This document shows positions 1-7,226 of a stretch of 24,967 nucleotides of DNA, in pieces (the stretch's first letter is position 1; the number at the start of each line of letters is the position of its first letter). Source of the stretch: a virus; the IMG/VR virus record IMGVR_UViG_3300027733_000193, positions 1 to 24,967 of that record. One strand, given 5' to 3'. Made by a program: the position numbers and the translations under genes. Under the pieces are notes generated by a model. The model made no database searches, was not told where the DNA came from, and saw only the letters and a program-made list of their open reading frames with translations.

Positions 1-138
1 TGCGGGTACAGCAACTTCCATGTATACGCCGACAAGAGAGTTCCAACCTTCTCGTGAAGAACCCCATAAGCGGTCAATGCGAACATAAGCATTAGGAATA
101 GTTAAGCCGTTAAAATTGTAGTTTGTTTGAATTGCCAT
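1..138 (-). CDS. Small phage protein of unknown function (partial, C-terminus outside window)
   Basis: An open frame reads leftwards from an ATG at 138 off the edge of the window, giving 46 codons (begins MAIQTNYNFNGLTIPNAYVR). An AGGAAAA ribosome-binding site lies a few bases upstream, which supports the start. The pattern 'NAYVRID...' followed by a short linker and a beta-rich 'VGVYMEVAV' stretch resembles small conserved proteins I recall beside tail-fibre genes in many phages, but no function is established for them to my knowledge. It is the last gene visible in the leftward fibre cassette, 41 bases after the previous stop codon. A virion-associated role is inferred from position only. 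Confidence 0.6.
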   Translation of the reverse strand, partial: MAIQTNYNFNGLTIPNAYVRIDRLWGSSREGWNSLVGVYMEVAVPA

Positions 139-179
139 TTTGTTTTCCTATTTTAAATTATTGTTTGTTAGACGCAATA

Positions 180-1730
180 CTATACAGAAGTTAGGGTTTC
201 CCAAGTTGTTGCCCCACCTACACGAAGTTTATTTAGTGTAGTGTCAAAATATATTGCACCTTTTACGTAATCTGGGGCTGATGCTGCTTGTTGTGGCTTG
301 ATTAGACCGCCAACAGCCAAAGTGCCACTTACTTTTGCATTACCTGTTACATCTAGTTTTTCTGTTGGTGATGCAGTCCCGATACCGACATTACCACCGC
401 TAGTAAACGTAGCTACGGTAAGTTGTGAATTACCTAAAGATGCTTGTATATCTACATTCGCTGAGCGTACTGCTGTAGCTGGGTCAACCCAATAGTTTCT
501 AATACCCCCTGTACCTATATCATTTCCTCCAGCATCCCTTAATACAAATTGACTATGTAGTCCAAATCCAGCCGCAACACCAACTACAGTATTAATTAAT
601 GATAATTGTTGTATGGTTGTTATAGCGTTTATTGATGCGGTAGATTCTTGTACAGTAAATTTAGTATTCCAAGCGTTTGGAATTACCCCAATACCTACTT
701 TACCTCCTGACACTACACTCATAGATATAGCAGAGCCACCAGCCCTGAAATGCATTGCTGTGCCCATTTCAATAGAAGTGTCGTTGACTTTTCCGTAAGT
801 ACCCGTTGCCACATTCAATAAATAGTTAGCTGCATTTACACCCCCAGCTGCATTTACACCACCATTCACCTGCAACTTATTTACACCATCGTCTGTTGTT
901 TTGCCTATTAAGACATTACCACGTGAAGTTAGAGTCATGTGTTGTGTGGGTGATGTTGCCACAGCCCCAGAACCCTTTGTCCAAAAAGTCATGTCGGTAG
1001 AATAATCAAGAGCTGAGCTACTTCTATAAACCCGAATTGATGCCGTACCATTATCCGAGCCAATTCTAAAGTTCAAGCCAGCGTATCGTGTGTTATCTCC
1101 ACCAGTATCAGTAGTGTTATGAATCAAAGCATCGACACCAGCAGATGGAGCCGACGAAACAACAGCCATACCATCGGCAGTTATATTTCCCTCTACTTGT
1201 AACTTATTAGCCCCATCGTCTGTTGTTTTATTAATTAACAAATTACCCTTAGAGGTTAACTTCATTGCTTGTGTAAAAGTAACAGGAGTCCCTATAGTGC
1301 CTGTCGCAGCACTGCTCCAAATGTGGTTACCTTGAAGCATTTGATAAGTAGCCGCACCAAATGAACTAGCATATTTCCAAGCACCATCATAGTAAGTATT
1401 TTCTGTGATGGACAGATTAGCGGGACTATTACCCCAGAGAGCACTACCAGAATTACCTATTTCTAAAACCTTTCCAATACTCCAAACATTGGGAGTAACT
1501 CCGACACCAACATTACCAACATCATCAACAACAACCAAGCTATCCTGTACTTCACCTGTAGTACCGTTAAACCTAACTAAGGCATTATCTGTTGAGGTTA
1601 CCTTAGCAACCTTCCCATCAACATAACTTTTAGAAGCCCCATCAGTAGTATTCACTGGGGTTGCCACGTTAGTTATAGTTTGTCCATTATTGTCCAAACC
1701 ATTTTTTACCACAAATCTTTTACTTGTCAT
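180..1730 (-). CDS. Modular tail fibre with GIG-type repeats
   Basis: A 516-residue protein likely to be a trimeric tail fibre or side fibre used in host recognition. Residues about 5-40 (FVVKNGLDNNGQTITNVATP) closely match the start of the neighbouring 488-residue fibre, suggesting a shared virion-attachment module. The body carries repeated 'GNVGIGTxxPxxKLxVxG' units, at about 72-90, 158-180, 268-290, 343-360 and 446-463. Two of them are almost identical blocks centred on KTTDDGxNKLQVxG. This repeat type is known in phage fibres that often end in an intramolecular chaperone (peptidase S74), but no such domain is visible. The chain instead ends in a short 'GAIYFDTTLNKLRVGGATTW' module common at fibre ends. 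The start is set by AAGGAGAG upstream, which overlaps the stop codon of the preceding gene, so the two are probably translationally coupled. Confidence 0.8.
   Translation of the reverse strand: MTSKRFVVKNGLDNNGQTITNVATPVNTTDGASKSYVDGKVAKVTSTDNALVRFNGTTGEVQDSLVVVDDVGNVGVGVTPNVWSIGKVLEIGNSGSALWGNSPANLSITENTYYDGAWKYASSFGAATYQMLQGNHIWSSAATGTIGTPVTFTQAMKLTSKGNLLINKTTDDGANKLQVEGNITADGMAVVSSAPSAGVDALIHNTTDTGGDNTRYAGLNFRIGSDNGTASIRVYRSSSALDYSTDMTFWTKGSGAVATSPTQHMTLTSRGNVLIGKTTDDGVNKLQVNGGVNAAGGVNAANYLLNVATGTYGKVNDTSIEMGTAMHFRAGGSAISMSVVSGGKVGIGVIPNAWNTKFTVQESTASINAITTIQQLSLINTVVGVAAGFGLHSQFVLRDAGGNDIGTGGIRNYWVDPATAVRSANVDIQASLGNSQLTVATFTSGGNVGIGTASPTEKLDVTGNAKVSGTLAVGGLIKPQQAASAPDYVKGAIYFDTTLNKLRVGGATTWETLTSV
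828..863. repeat. 18-bp tandem duplication in fibre gene
   Basis: Two adjacent 18-base units, 828-845 and 846-863, differ at one position. They encode the duplicated hexapeptide GGVNAA in the 516-residue fibre, right after the second KTTDDG repeat block. The reading frame is kept. It looks like recent slippage within the repetitive fibre body. Confidence 0.8.
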
Positions 1731-1742
1731 AATTCACTCTCC

Positions 1743-3209
1743 TTAGACAATAATTAATGTACCGATTACCTTAATTGCGGTGACGGCATTGGTTGGTGTT
1801 GCTAAAAGTCTTATATTACCTGATAAAATGTCAGCATCCAAAGTTAATAAGCTAACCCCTGTGAAAATTGAACTATATTCAGTCAAACTTACACTAGCAC
1901 CATCATGAATCAATAACAATTCTGCTGTATGGTAAGAACTTCCTGAAGTTACACTAACAAGCAGTTTAGCTGTACGATAAGTTGCAGCAGGGATAGAAGC
2001 AATAACTTGATTGGCTGTGGTAGCTGAAGTGGTTAAGGTATAACTTGTAATAGTACCATAATCTAAGGTAGCTATTTTACTTCCCGCCGTGACCCTGCCT
2101 TTTGCATCAACAGTAACACTGGAATAAGTACCAACCGTAACACCTGAGTTAGCTAAAGTTAAAGCAATACCTGTAGTACCTGTACCTGTAGCATCACCTG
2201 TTACTGAAATACTTTGGTTAGCTGTTAGGTAAGTGTTTGAATCAAAAGAAGCTACACCATTTGTCAGTTTAACCAAACCAGTTGAAGCTGATGATAAACC
2301 CGCAACAGATGTCAAATTAGCATTCGAACTTTGTGCATCTGTAATACCATAACCCGCTAAAGTGGTTGGATTAGTACCTGCTGTAACTAAACCTTTAGCA
2401 TTTACAGTAACTGATTTATATGTCCCCGCAGTAGCTACAGTTGCTAAAGTACCCGCAGCAGTAACATTGGCTGAACCGTCAAAAGACACACTCCAAACTA
2501 CATCACCTGACATTGCTACAGTTCTAGCAGTAGCTAATTTAGTTGCAGTATCCGCATTACCCGCAACAGGGCTAACTTCAATATAAACAGTACCTGACCA
2601 ACGATAGATTTTATTTGTTGTCAAGTCAACATAAATAATACCTGCTGAACCTGAAGCTGGGAAAGAAGCTAAAGCAGCATATTCAACAACATCATCAACA
2701 TAAGAAGGTAAGTAAGCAGCAGCAACTTTACTATCAGAACCTAAAGGACAAACACCATTAGCAGCCCCAATTGTACTTGAAGCAATTCTAGCTGTTGCAT
2801 CAATCGCATTAATAGTAATTGCAGATGAACCATCAAAACTTACTCCATTAATAGCTCTAGGTGTTTGTAAAACAGTTGCAGAACCCGCATTACCCGTAAT
2901 TGTAGTTTGGTCACCTGTGTTACTGCCACTCAGTGTAGTAATACCTAACTTAGTTTTGATGGTAGCGGAAGTTTCATCACCTGTGTTAGTACCAGAAATA
3001 CCCGCTAATTTAGTTTGTTCTGCGGAAGTATAATCTTGTGTTGACAAGCCTTTACCCGCAACAACATCTACTTTTAAAGCAAGTGCAGCATCAACATAAG
3101 TTTTGTTTGTTGCATCAGTAGTGTTAACAGGGGTATCAACATTAATAATTGTCTTGCTATTATTATTAATACCGTTTTTTGCGGTAAATCTAACGTAATT
3201 TGTAGCCAT
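1743..3209 (-). CDS. Tail fibre protein with 'HDG' C-terminal domain
   Basis: A 488-residue fibre protein. Residues about 6-41 (FTAKNGINNNSKTIINVDTP) are paralogous to the start of the next gene downstream and probably attach the fibre to the virion. The middle consists of typical fibre repeats: STQDYTSAEQTKLAGI (about 56-71), 'GTNTGDET' and 'GSNTGDQT', a 'IIYVDLTTNKIYRWSG' module (about 191-206), and two 'GTYxSVTVxAKGxVTAG' units (about 262-278 and 360-376). Residues about 383-488 form a beta-rich C-terminal domain with the signature LLLIHDGASVSLTEYSSIFT, shared with the preceding gene and, from memory, with fibres of aquatic phages. The likely role is receptor binding. Its start lies just upstream of the previous gene's stop site, only one base apart, so translation is probably coupled. 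Confidence 0.8.
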   Translation of the reverse strand: MATNYVRFTAKNGINNNSKTIINVDTPVNTTDATNKTYVDAALALKVDVVAGKGLSTQDYTSAEQTKLAGISGTNTGDETSATIKTKLGITTLSGSNTGDQTTITGNAGSATVLQTPRAINGVSFDGSSAITINAIDATARIASSTIGAANGVCPLGSDSKVAAAYLPSYVDDVVEYAALASFPASGSAGIIYVDLTTNKIYRWSGTVYIEVSPVAGNADTATKLATARTVAMSGDVVWSVSFDGSANVTAAGTLATVATAGTYKSVTVNAKGLVTAGTNPTTLAGYGITDAQSSNANLTSVAGLSSASTGLVKLTNGVASFDSNTYLTANQSISVTGDATGTGTTGIALTLANSGVTVGTYSSVTVDAKGRVTAGSKIATLDYGTITSYTLTTSATTANQVIASIPAATYRTAKLLVSVTSGSSYHTAELLLIHDGASVSLTEYSSIFTGVSLLTLDADILSGNIRLLATPTNAVTAIKVIGTLIIV

Positions 3210-3210
3210 T

Positions 3211-4254
3211 TTAGTTTCCTATAAACGTTTTTACTGCGGTTATTGTAGTTGTTACTTCAAAAGTCGTACCATAAAATTTAAGAAAACCATCAGTAATATC
3301 ACAACTTAAGTCAATCAGATTGGTTAAAGTATACAATGTACTTTCTTCATTCATACTTGCAGAAACCCCATCATGTATAATTGTAATGTAAGTAGAATGT
3401 CTTTGATTACCTGATTGAGCTTGTATAAGATATGTAACTGTACCAACTGAAGCAATAGGTAAGTTATCTAACAAAACTGTACTAGGTGTATAAACAATAG
3501 TCCTAAAATCACTAATACTACTTTTAGTTAAATTCAGGTTAACATTTGTAGAAATTAAACTTAAAATGTCTAAGTTAGTTTGGTAGTTTAAATCATTAGT
3601 TAGTTGACTTACTGCTGTGGGTAAAGTAGGTAAATTACTTAAATCAGTGTAACTACCTGATTTAGCTACATTAGATAGAGAAGAATCATTAGTTTTTGAA
3701 GCTAACATGGTTACAATTTCTTGATAATCATGTCCATCAAGTAAATCAGCATCTAAACCTGAACCTGTACCATCAACTGTAATTAATTTATTTAAAAGTT
3801 CTGTTGGTGAAATACCGTCAATTGCTGCCTGAACAGTACCATAACCATAAGTACAGACTAAGAAATGTCCGTTAAAGTTCTGTGAGCCAATTGAAACTGT
3901 GTGGTTTGTAACATTAGGATTATCTAAAGTAACTAACAGTTCATTGGATGTATTTATCACATAAGCATTCCAAATCAAATTACTTTGTGGGGAATGTTCT
4001 AAAACAGCTTCACCATTAACAATTTGTTTTGTTTCGGTAACAAACAACAAGTCATCTTTGTTTTCTTTCCAAGTAAGTATCCATTTACTTTTCGAAGCAC
4101 TCCATTCATAACCCGCAGACCCGCCACCAACAAACATATCAGCTACAGCATCTAACACAGTTACTTGCATACCGTCAAACTTATTTACAATAGCATTTCT
4201 ATCAGCTATCGTGCCAACTTCTTTATCCCCATCATTAGATATAATAATTGCCAT
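3211..4254 (-). CDS. Tail fibre / structural protein with shared C-terminal domain
   Basis: A 347-residue putative fibre. The N-terminal part (about 1-65) contains TIADRNAIVNKFDGMQVTVL, an attachment-type module I recall from phage structural proteins, ending in a W-rich 'YEWSASKSKWILTW' segment. Residues about 159-178 (TVDGTGSGLDADLLDGHDYQ) are a classic fibre motif, followed by SGSYTDLSNLPTLPTAVSQL (about 199-218), another recurrent fibre unit. Residues about 255-347 form a C-terminal domain with 'TIIHDGVSASMNEESTLYTL', homologous to the end of the downstream 488-residue fibre but diverged. AGGAAAG stands just ahead of the ATG at 4254. The gene follows a 59-base gap containing a strong hairpin, the largest gap within this leftward cassette. 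Confidence 0.75.
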   Translation of the reverse strand: MAIIISNDGDKEVGTIADRNAIVNKFDGMQVTVLDAVADMFVGGGSAGYEWSASKSKWILTWKENKDDLLFVTETKQIVNGEAVLEHSPQSNLIWNAYVINTSNELLVTLDNPNVTNHTVSIGSQNFNGHFLVCTYGYGTVQAAIDGISPTELLNKLITVDGTGSGLDADLLDGHDYQEIVTMLASKTNDSSLSNVAKSGSYTDLSNLPTLPTAVSQLTNDLNYQTNLDILSLISTNVNLNLTKSSISDFRTIVYTPSTVLLDNLPIASVGTVTYLIQAQSGNQRHSTYITIIHDGVSASMNEESTLYTLTNLIDLSCDITDGFLKFYGTTFEVTTTITAVKTFIGN

Positions 4255-4277
4255 AACTTTCCTTACATAAAGGTAGA

Positions 4278-4304
4278 TATGTGGGGCAGGTTATACCCCA
4301 CATA
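4278..4304 (-). other. Perfect 9-bp hairpin between fibre genes (possible weak terminator or mRNA-end structure)
   Basis: Positions 4278-4286 (TATGTGGGG) pair perfectly with 4296-4304 (CCCCACATA) around a 9-base loop. The hairpin lies 9 bases past the stop codon of the coiled-coil fibre gene and before the ribosome-binding site of the next. Read leftwards it is followed by TCTACCTTTATG, which is not a proper U-tract, so a strong intrinsic terminator is not supported. A partial terminator, an attenuator or a 3'-end stabilising structure is possible. Confidence 0.5.
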
Positions 4305-4313
4305 AAGAACTAA

Positions 4314-5222
4314 TTAAGCATTTACATAAAGGTATTGAATGGCGACAGAGAAACCGTCCCACTGACCAGAAGTATCAACAGAAATAATGTAAGTTTTGCC
4401 TGAAGCATCAGAACTATCAATGAAAACAGGAGCATCATAAGCTACACCTGAACCATCAACATAACGAACAGTACCAAAGTTCATAATGCCGTTAATACCA
4501 GCTTTAGGAGCTTTTGATAAAACAATTTTGTTAGCAGAAACAATAAGAGTTTCTAATTTAGGTAATGAACCACCTTGAGTAGCAGCATTATCAGCATAAG
4601 CTTTTAAAGCAATATCAAGTGCAGAGTCAGCAGCGATACGTGCAGCAACTTCAGTAGATAAACCAGCACTTAAAACAGCTTCAGCCGCAACTGCACGACT
4701 AACTTCACTTGCTAAATCTGTGCGTAAAACTAACTCAGCAGCTTCAGCACGGTTAACTTCAGTAGTTAAAGCACTTGAAGCAGAAGTAGCTAAAGAAGTA
4801 ATAGCACCGTTTAAGGTACTGTCAGCAGCTTGGAAAGCAGCAACAACTTCAGTTAAAGAATCAAGAGCAGCACCATCAACGTTAGACAATACGTTGTTGA
4901 TTTGAGTTTGTAAACCAGCATCACCTGCAATACGAGCAGCTTCTTCAGTATTAACGTCAGCAATACGAGCAGAAACTTCAGCAGACAAGTTGTTAGTTAA
5001 CAACAGTTCAGCAGCACGGGCAGTTGAAGCTTCAGCAGCTAGATTGTTTGTCAAAACTAACTCAGCAGCACGAGCAGCAGCAGCTTCTGTAGCTAAGTTA
5101 TTGGTTAAAACCAATTCAGCAGCTTCAGCACGAGCTAACTCAGTTGCATCAGCAGCATATAAAGAAGTTAAATCAGCATTCAAACCAGCAATGCTACTTT
5201 TAGAACGTGTAATTAAAGCCAT
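4314..5222 (-). CDS. Repeat-rich coiled-coil tail fibre protein
   Basis: A 302-residue protein dominated by Ala/Glu-rich heptad-like repeats, probably a trimeric coiled-coil shaft. Three 18-residue units (core AAELVLTNNLA) run over about residues 31-86, further units appear at about 158-206 (RAEAAELVLRTDLASEVSRA and relatives), and an intervening segment has 'GLQTQINNVLSNVDGAALDS'. The last 85 residues are a non-repetitive beta-type domain (LETLIVSANKIVLSKAPKAG to QYLYVNA), likely the distal or tip domain. I place the start at the ATG at 5222, because GGAG lies 7 bases upstream. A TTG at 5234 would extend the chain by four residues but would read through that ribosome-binding site. Alanine is encoded very often by GCA/GCT in a uniform way, consistent with, but not proof of, strong expression. 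Confidence 0.8.
   Translation of the reverse strand: MALITRSKSSIAGLNADLTSLYAADATELARAEAAELVLTNNLATEAAAARAAELVLTNNLAAEASTARAAELLLTNNLSAEVSARIADVNTEEAARIAGDAGLQTQINNVLSNVDGAALDSLTEVVAAFQAADSTLNGAITSLATSASSALTTEVNRAEAAELVLRTDLASEVSRAVAAEAVLSAGLSTEVAARIAADSALDIALKAYADNAATQGGSLPKLETLIVSANKIVLSKAPKAGINGIMNFGTVRYVDGSGVAYDAPVFIDSSDASGKTYIISVDTSGQWDGFSVAIQYLYVNA
4965..5132 (-). repeat. Three 54-bp coding repeats of the coiled-coil shaft
   Basis: Three consecutive 18-codon units encode ELVLTNNLATEAAAARAA, ELVLTNNLAAEASTARAA and ELLLTNNLSAEVSARIAD-type segments. Spacing is exactly 54 bases and protein similarity is high. The DNA copies have diverged at third positions, so the duplication is not very recent. 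The repeat probably sets shaft length. Confidence 0.75.
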
Positions 5223-5261
5223 TTGTATCTCCAAAAAATTTATAAGTTTTCTAAATCGGTT

Positions 5262-5483
5262 TTACTTAGTCCGACAACTGATAGCAGATATTCTCTGGTG
5301 ATTTATCTCTCTAATTATTTTTTTAACTGTTGAAAATGTAGTTTTTAAAGGTTGATACTCTAAAAGTAATTTTTTATACTCTTCTTTAGACAGGTTTGTT
5401 ATATATAACTTACTATTCTCTAACCTGTAATTGTAACCTTTAGAAATTACCCATGAAGCAAAGTAAAAATCTCTTATACGCAT
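5262..5483 (-). CDS. Small DUF5659-like protein
   Basis: A 73-residue protein, MRIRDFYFASWVISKGY... The opening 'DFYFASWVISKGYNYRLE', the short beta pair 'KLYITN' and the following helix 'SKEEYKKLLLEYQ' match the pattern I recall for the DUF5659 family of small phage and bacterial proteins ('FYLASFLLAKGxxL...'). That family has no assigned function. The ATG lies two bases after the stop codon of the upstream gene (TAATTATG), so translation is probably coupled. Lysine-rich at the C-terminal half; no cysteine pair, membrane span or signal peptide. It sits between two structural genes, so it may be a minor virion or assembly factor. Confidence 0.6.
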   Translation of the reverse strand: MRIRDFYFASWVISKGYNYRLENSKLYITNLSKEEYKKLLLEYQPLKTTFSTVKKIIREINHQRISAISCRTK

Positions 5484-5485
5484 AA

Positions 5486-6112
5486 TTAAGTTAAGTATGA
5501 TACAACACCTAAACCTTCTACCAACTCTGATTCATTTAAAACAGCATAGAATAAACCGTCTAACTCTAATAGAGTTAAGTCATCGTACTCTAACACACCT
5601 TCTGTACCGTACACAATACATAAATTAAATAAAAAGTCACCTTTTGGTCGTGAAGGTAGAAGTATTTTGTTATTTATTATTTCTGTTCTAGTTATTGTGA
5701 CTAATTGTAAATTATCTAACTTTTGTTTATCAGTTGCGGATAATAAACCCGCAAAATCTTGGTTAGCTAAATTACCTGACAGGTGGTCAAATTCGTCCAA
5801 GTATACACTTTTTTCACTTGGGTAAGTGATAAAAACATGCTTACTTCCTTGTATAAATTCAACAAGGTTATCATTATTTGATGAAGAAAATACTTCAATT
5901 CTTTCTAAAGCATTTTGAATGCTCTTATATTTACCTAGACCTATCTCCCAATAAGTACCTAACTGACTTTCTATTGCATAATAACATAAATCATTATTAC
6001 TTAGTTTAGACGAGAAAGGTAGGAAATTGTCAACTGCACCTAGTAAATTTACTCTACCTATCCCTTCTACTTGTGTTACTTCTTTAACTCGGTTAGCTAG
6101 TTTAAGTGACAT
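5486..6112 (-). CDS. Minor structural protein with conserved N-terminal module and fibre motif
   Basis: A 208-residue protein. Residues about 1-112 follow a module that I recall from many phage tail or receptor-binding proteins: 'LANRVKEVTQVEGIGRVNLL' then 'GAVDNFLPFSSKLSNNDLCY', 'YWEIGLGKYKS', 'FSSSNNDNLVEFIQGSKHVF' and 'ITYPSEKSV'. It is followed by 'FAGLLSATDKQKLDNLQ' (about 119-135), a standard linker unit of phage fibres. The C-terminal 65 residues are not recognised. No clear ribosome-binding site stands before the ATG at 6112; it lies 20 bases after the upstream stop. A role in the tail tip or as a fibre adaptor is inferred from the modules and context. Confidence 0.65.
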   Translation of the reverse strand: MSLKLANRVKEVTQVEGIGRVNLLGAVDNFLPFSSKLSNNDLCYYAIESQLGTYWEIGLGKYKSIQNALERIEVFSSSNNDNLVEFIQGSKHVFITYPSEKSVYLDEFDHLSGNLANQDFAGLLSATDKQKLDNLQLVTITRTEIINNKILLPSRPKGDFLFNLCIVYGTEGVLEYDDLTLLELDGLFYAVLNESELVEGLGVVSYLT

Positions 6113-6132
6113 AGGTAAATACTACAAAACAT

Positions 6133-6369
6133 TTAAGAAAGTTTTATTATATTATGAGAAGTCATCCATGTAAATACTCCAACTGCAATAATACCTACTA
6201 ACCAAAAAAACTTAGTTATAATAGTTTCACCAACTTCTTTATAGAAACTATTTCTAGCTTCTTCAACAGCTTTTTTAGCAATAATTATAATTTGTTCCTC
6301 AGATAGTTCATATCTGTTAAACTGAGGGCATTGTGTAAAAATAACTGGATTATCTTCTTGACTAGACAT
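6133..6369 (-). CDS. Small membrane protein with a single transmembrane segment
   Basis: A 78-residue protein with a charged helical N-terminal half (ELSEEQIIIIAKKAVEEARN) and one hydrophobic span near the C-terminus (FFWLVGIIAVGVFTWM). Small proteins with this layout occur close to phage fibre and lysis genes; some are annotated as holins or membrane proteins, but one span preceded by a long amphipathic helix does not prove a holin. I place the start at the ATG at 6369, with AAGG 8 bases upstream; a GTG at 6378 overlaps that ribosome-binding site. It is the first gene of the leftward cassette, directly after the divergent promoter region. No endolysin is visible in the window. Confidence 0.55.
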   Translation of the reverse strand: MSSQEDNPVIFTQCPQFNRYELSEEQIIIIAKKAVEEARNSFYKEVGETIITKFFWLVGIIAVGVFTWMTSHNIIKLS

Positions 6370-6502
6370 CTTATTCACCTTAATATAGATTAGGTTAAGT
6401 ATATAAAACAGAAAATAGCTAAATAAGTTATTTTCCTCTCTAGTTTAAAACATAAACAAGTTTGAAGCAAGTAAATAAAAATTTAGTTTACAAGGATAAA
6501 AA
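6370..6502. promoter_or_regulatory. Divergent intergenic region with expected promoters for both arms
   Basis: This 133-base AT-rich gap is the only place where the two transcription directions part, so promoters for both the leftward fibre cassette and the rightward packaging operon would be expected here. No sequence matches the sigma70 consensus well. The best leftward candidate is TTGCTT (6465-6470 on the complementary strand), a 17-base spacer and TAAACT (6442-6447). A rightward candidate, TTATTT then CATAAA at 6453-area spacing, is poorer. A phage-encoded late activator or polymerase could explain weak boxes. AAGGA at 6492-6496 serves the terminase gene. Confidence 0.4.
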
Positions 6503-7222
6503 ATGTTAGCTGAAGAAATGATGGATACATCACAAAACATTATAAATATACATTCAAAAGTAAGTCCTATAGTTTTAGCTAATTTACTTGGTTGTAATGT
6601 ATCTTTAATATACCAACACAGTCAGTTAGGTAGATTACCTATAGATTTTACTGAACATACTTATTTAGAATGTCTACACATGTATATAGGTTACTATAAA
6701 AAAAGTGTGGAACTTAAAGTAGTTAAGGAAAGAAACGAACAAGAATTAAGATTAGCTAAAGCAGCAGAAGAAAGTAGGTTAAAAGAAGAAAAAGATAGGG
6801 CTAGGATTGAAGCAGAAAGACAAAAGGAAGCTAATAAAACAAAAAGAAGGACTTTTAATGCGGGTGACGGTGATGATGGTGATGATGGTTTACATCCTTT
6901 AATTGCGGCAAAAATGAAACAGGACATCAGGATTGGTAAAGCTAAAGAAGGGCAATTACTTTTAAGGAACATGATAGACAGGGGAGAATATATCTCAATG
7001 CGTGAAGTCTATGAACTTTTAGAACCTTTCCTACAGGCTATAAAAAATAATTTAGTAAGTATTTCCTCTGATATACCTGAAGTACAAGAACAAATAGACC
7101 AAAACATGAGTAATCTATATAATCTTGGTGTGACTATTGCTGATAAAGCCGCTGAAGATGGTAAATTAATTGTACAGAAAATATTGAACACTGAATTAAA
7201 CATTGCTGATATAACTTTATAA
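6503..7222 (+). CDS. terS: Terminase small subunit (Nu1-like)
   Basis: A 239-residue protein likely to recognise the packaging site and recruit the large subunit. Residues about 21-50 (VSPIVLANLLGCNVSLIYQH) look like a winged or simple helix-turn-helix. A long charged helix follows (about 68-115), then a flexible Asp/Gly linker GDGDDGDDG (121-129) encoded by 9-base tandem repeats. Residues about 130-200 (AKEGQLLLRNMIDRGEYISM and REVYELLEPFLQAIKNNLVS) fit the pattern of Nu1-family small terminases. The chain is longer than lambda gpNu1 (181 residues), mainly in the coiled helix. The ATG follows AAGGA. The large subunit starts four bases after its stop, which strongly supports the assignment. 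Confidence 0.75.
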   Translation: MLAEEMMDTSQNIINIHSKVSPIVLANLLGCNVSLIYQHSQLGRLPIDFTEHTYLECLHMYIGYYKKSVELKVVKERNEQELRLAKAAEESRLKEEKDRARIEAERQKEANKTKRRTFNAGDGDDGDDGLHPLIAAKMKQDIRIGKAKEGQLLLRNMIDRGEYISMREVYELLEPFLQAIKNNLVSISSDIPEVQEQIDQNMSNLYNLGVTIADKAAEDGKLIVQKILNTELNIADITL

Positions 7223-7226
7223 CCTT

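Noticed and set aside
180-4254. Diversity-generating retroelement acting on the fibres
   Set aside because: No reverse transcriptase, template repeat or C-type lectin end is visible in the window; the repeats are ordinary fibre modules.
4278-4304. Intrinsic terminator
   Set aside because: The stem is good but no run of U follows on either strand, so it is reported only as a hairpin of uncertain role.
4314-5234. TTG start at 5234 for the coiled-coil fibre
   Set aside because: The extension covers the GGAG ribosome-binding site of the ATG at 5222, which is the likely start.
4720-5301. Open frames on the plus strand opposite the coiled-coil fibre, and similar antisense frames elsewhere
   Set aside because: They mirror Ala/Glu-rich repeats or codon bias, lack ribosome-binding sites and look like no known protein.
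6133-6378. GTG start at 6378 for the membrane protein
   Set aside because: The GTG lies within the AAGGTG ribosome-binding site of the ATG at 6369.
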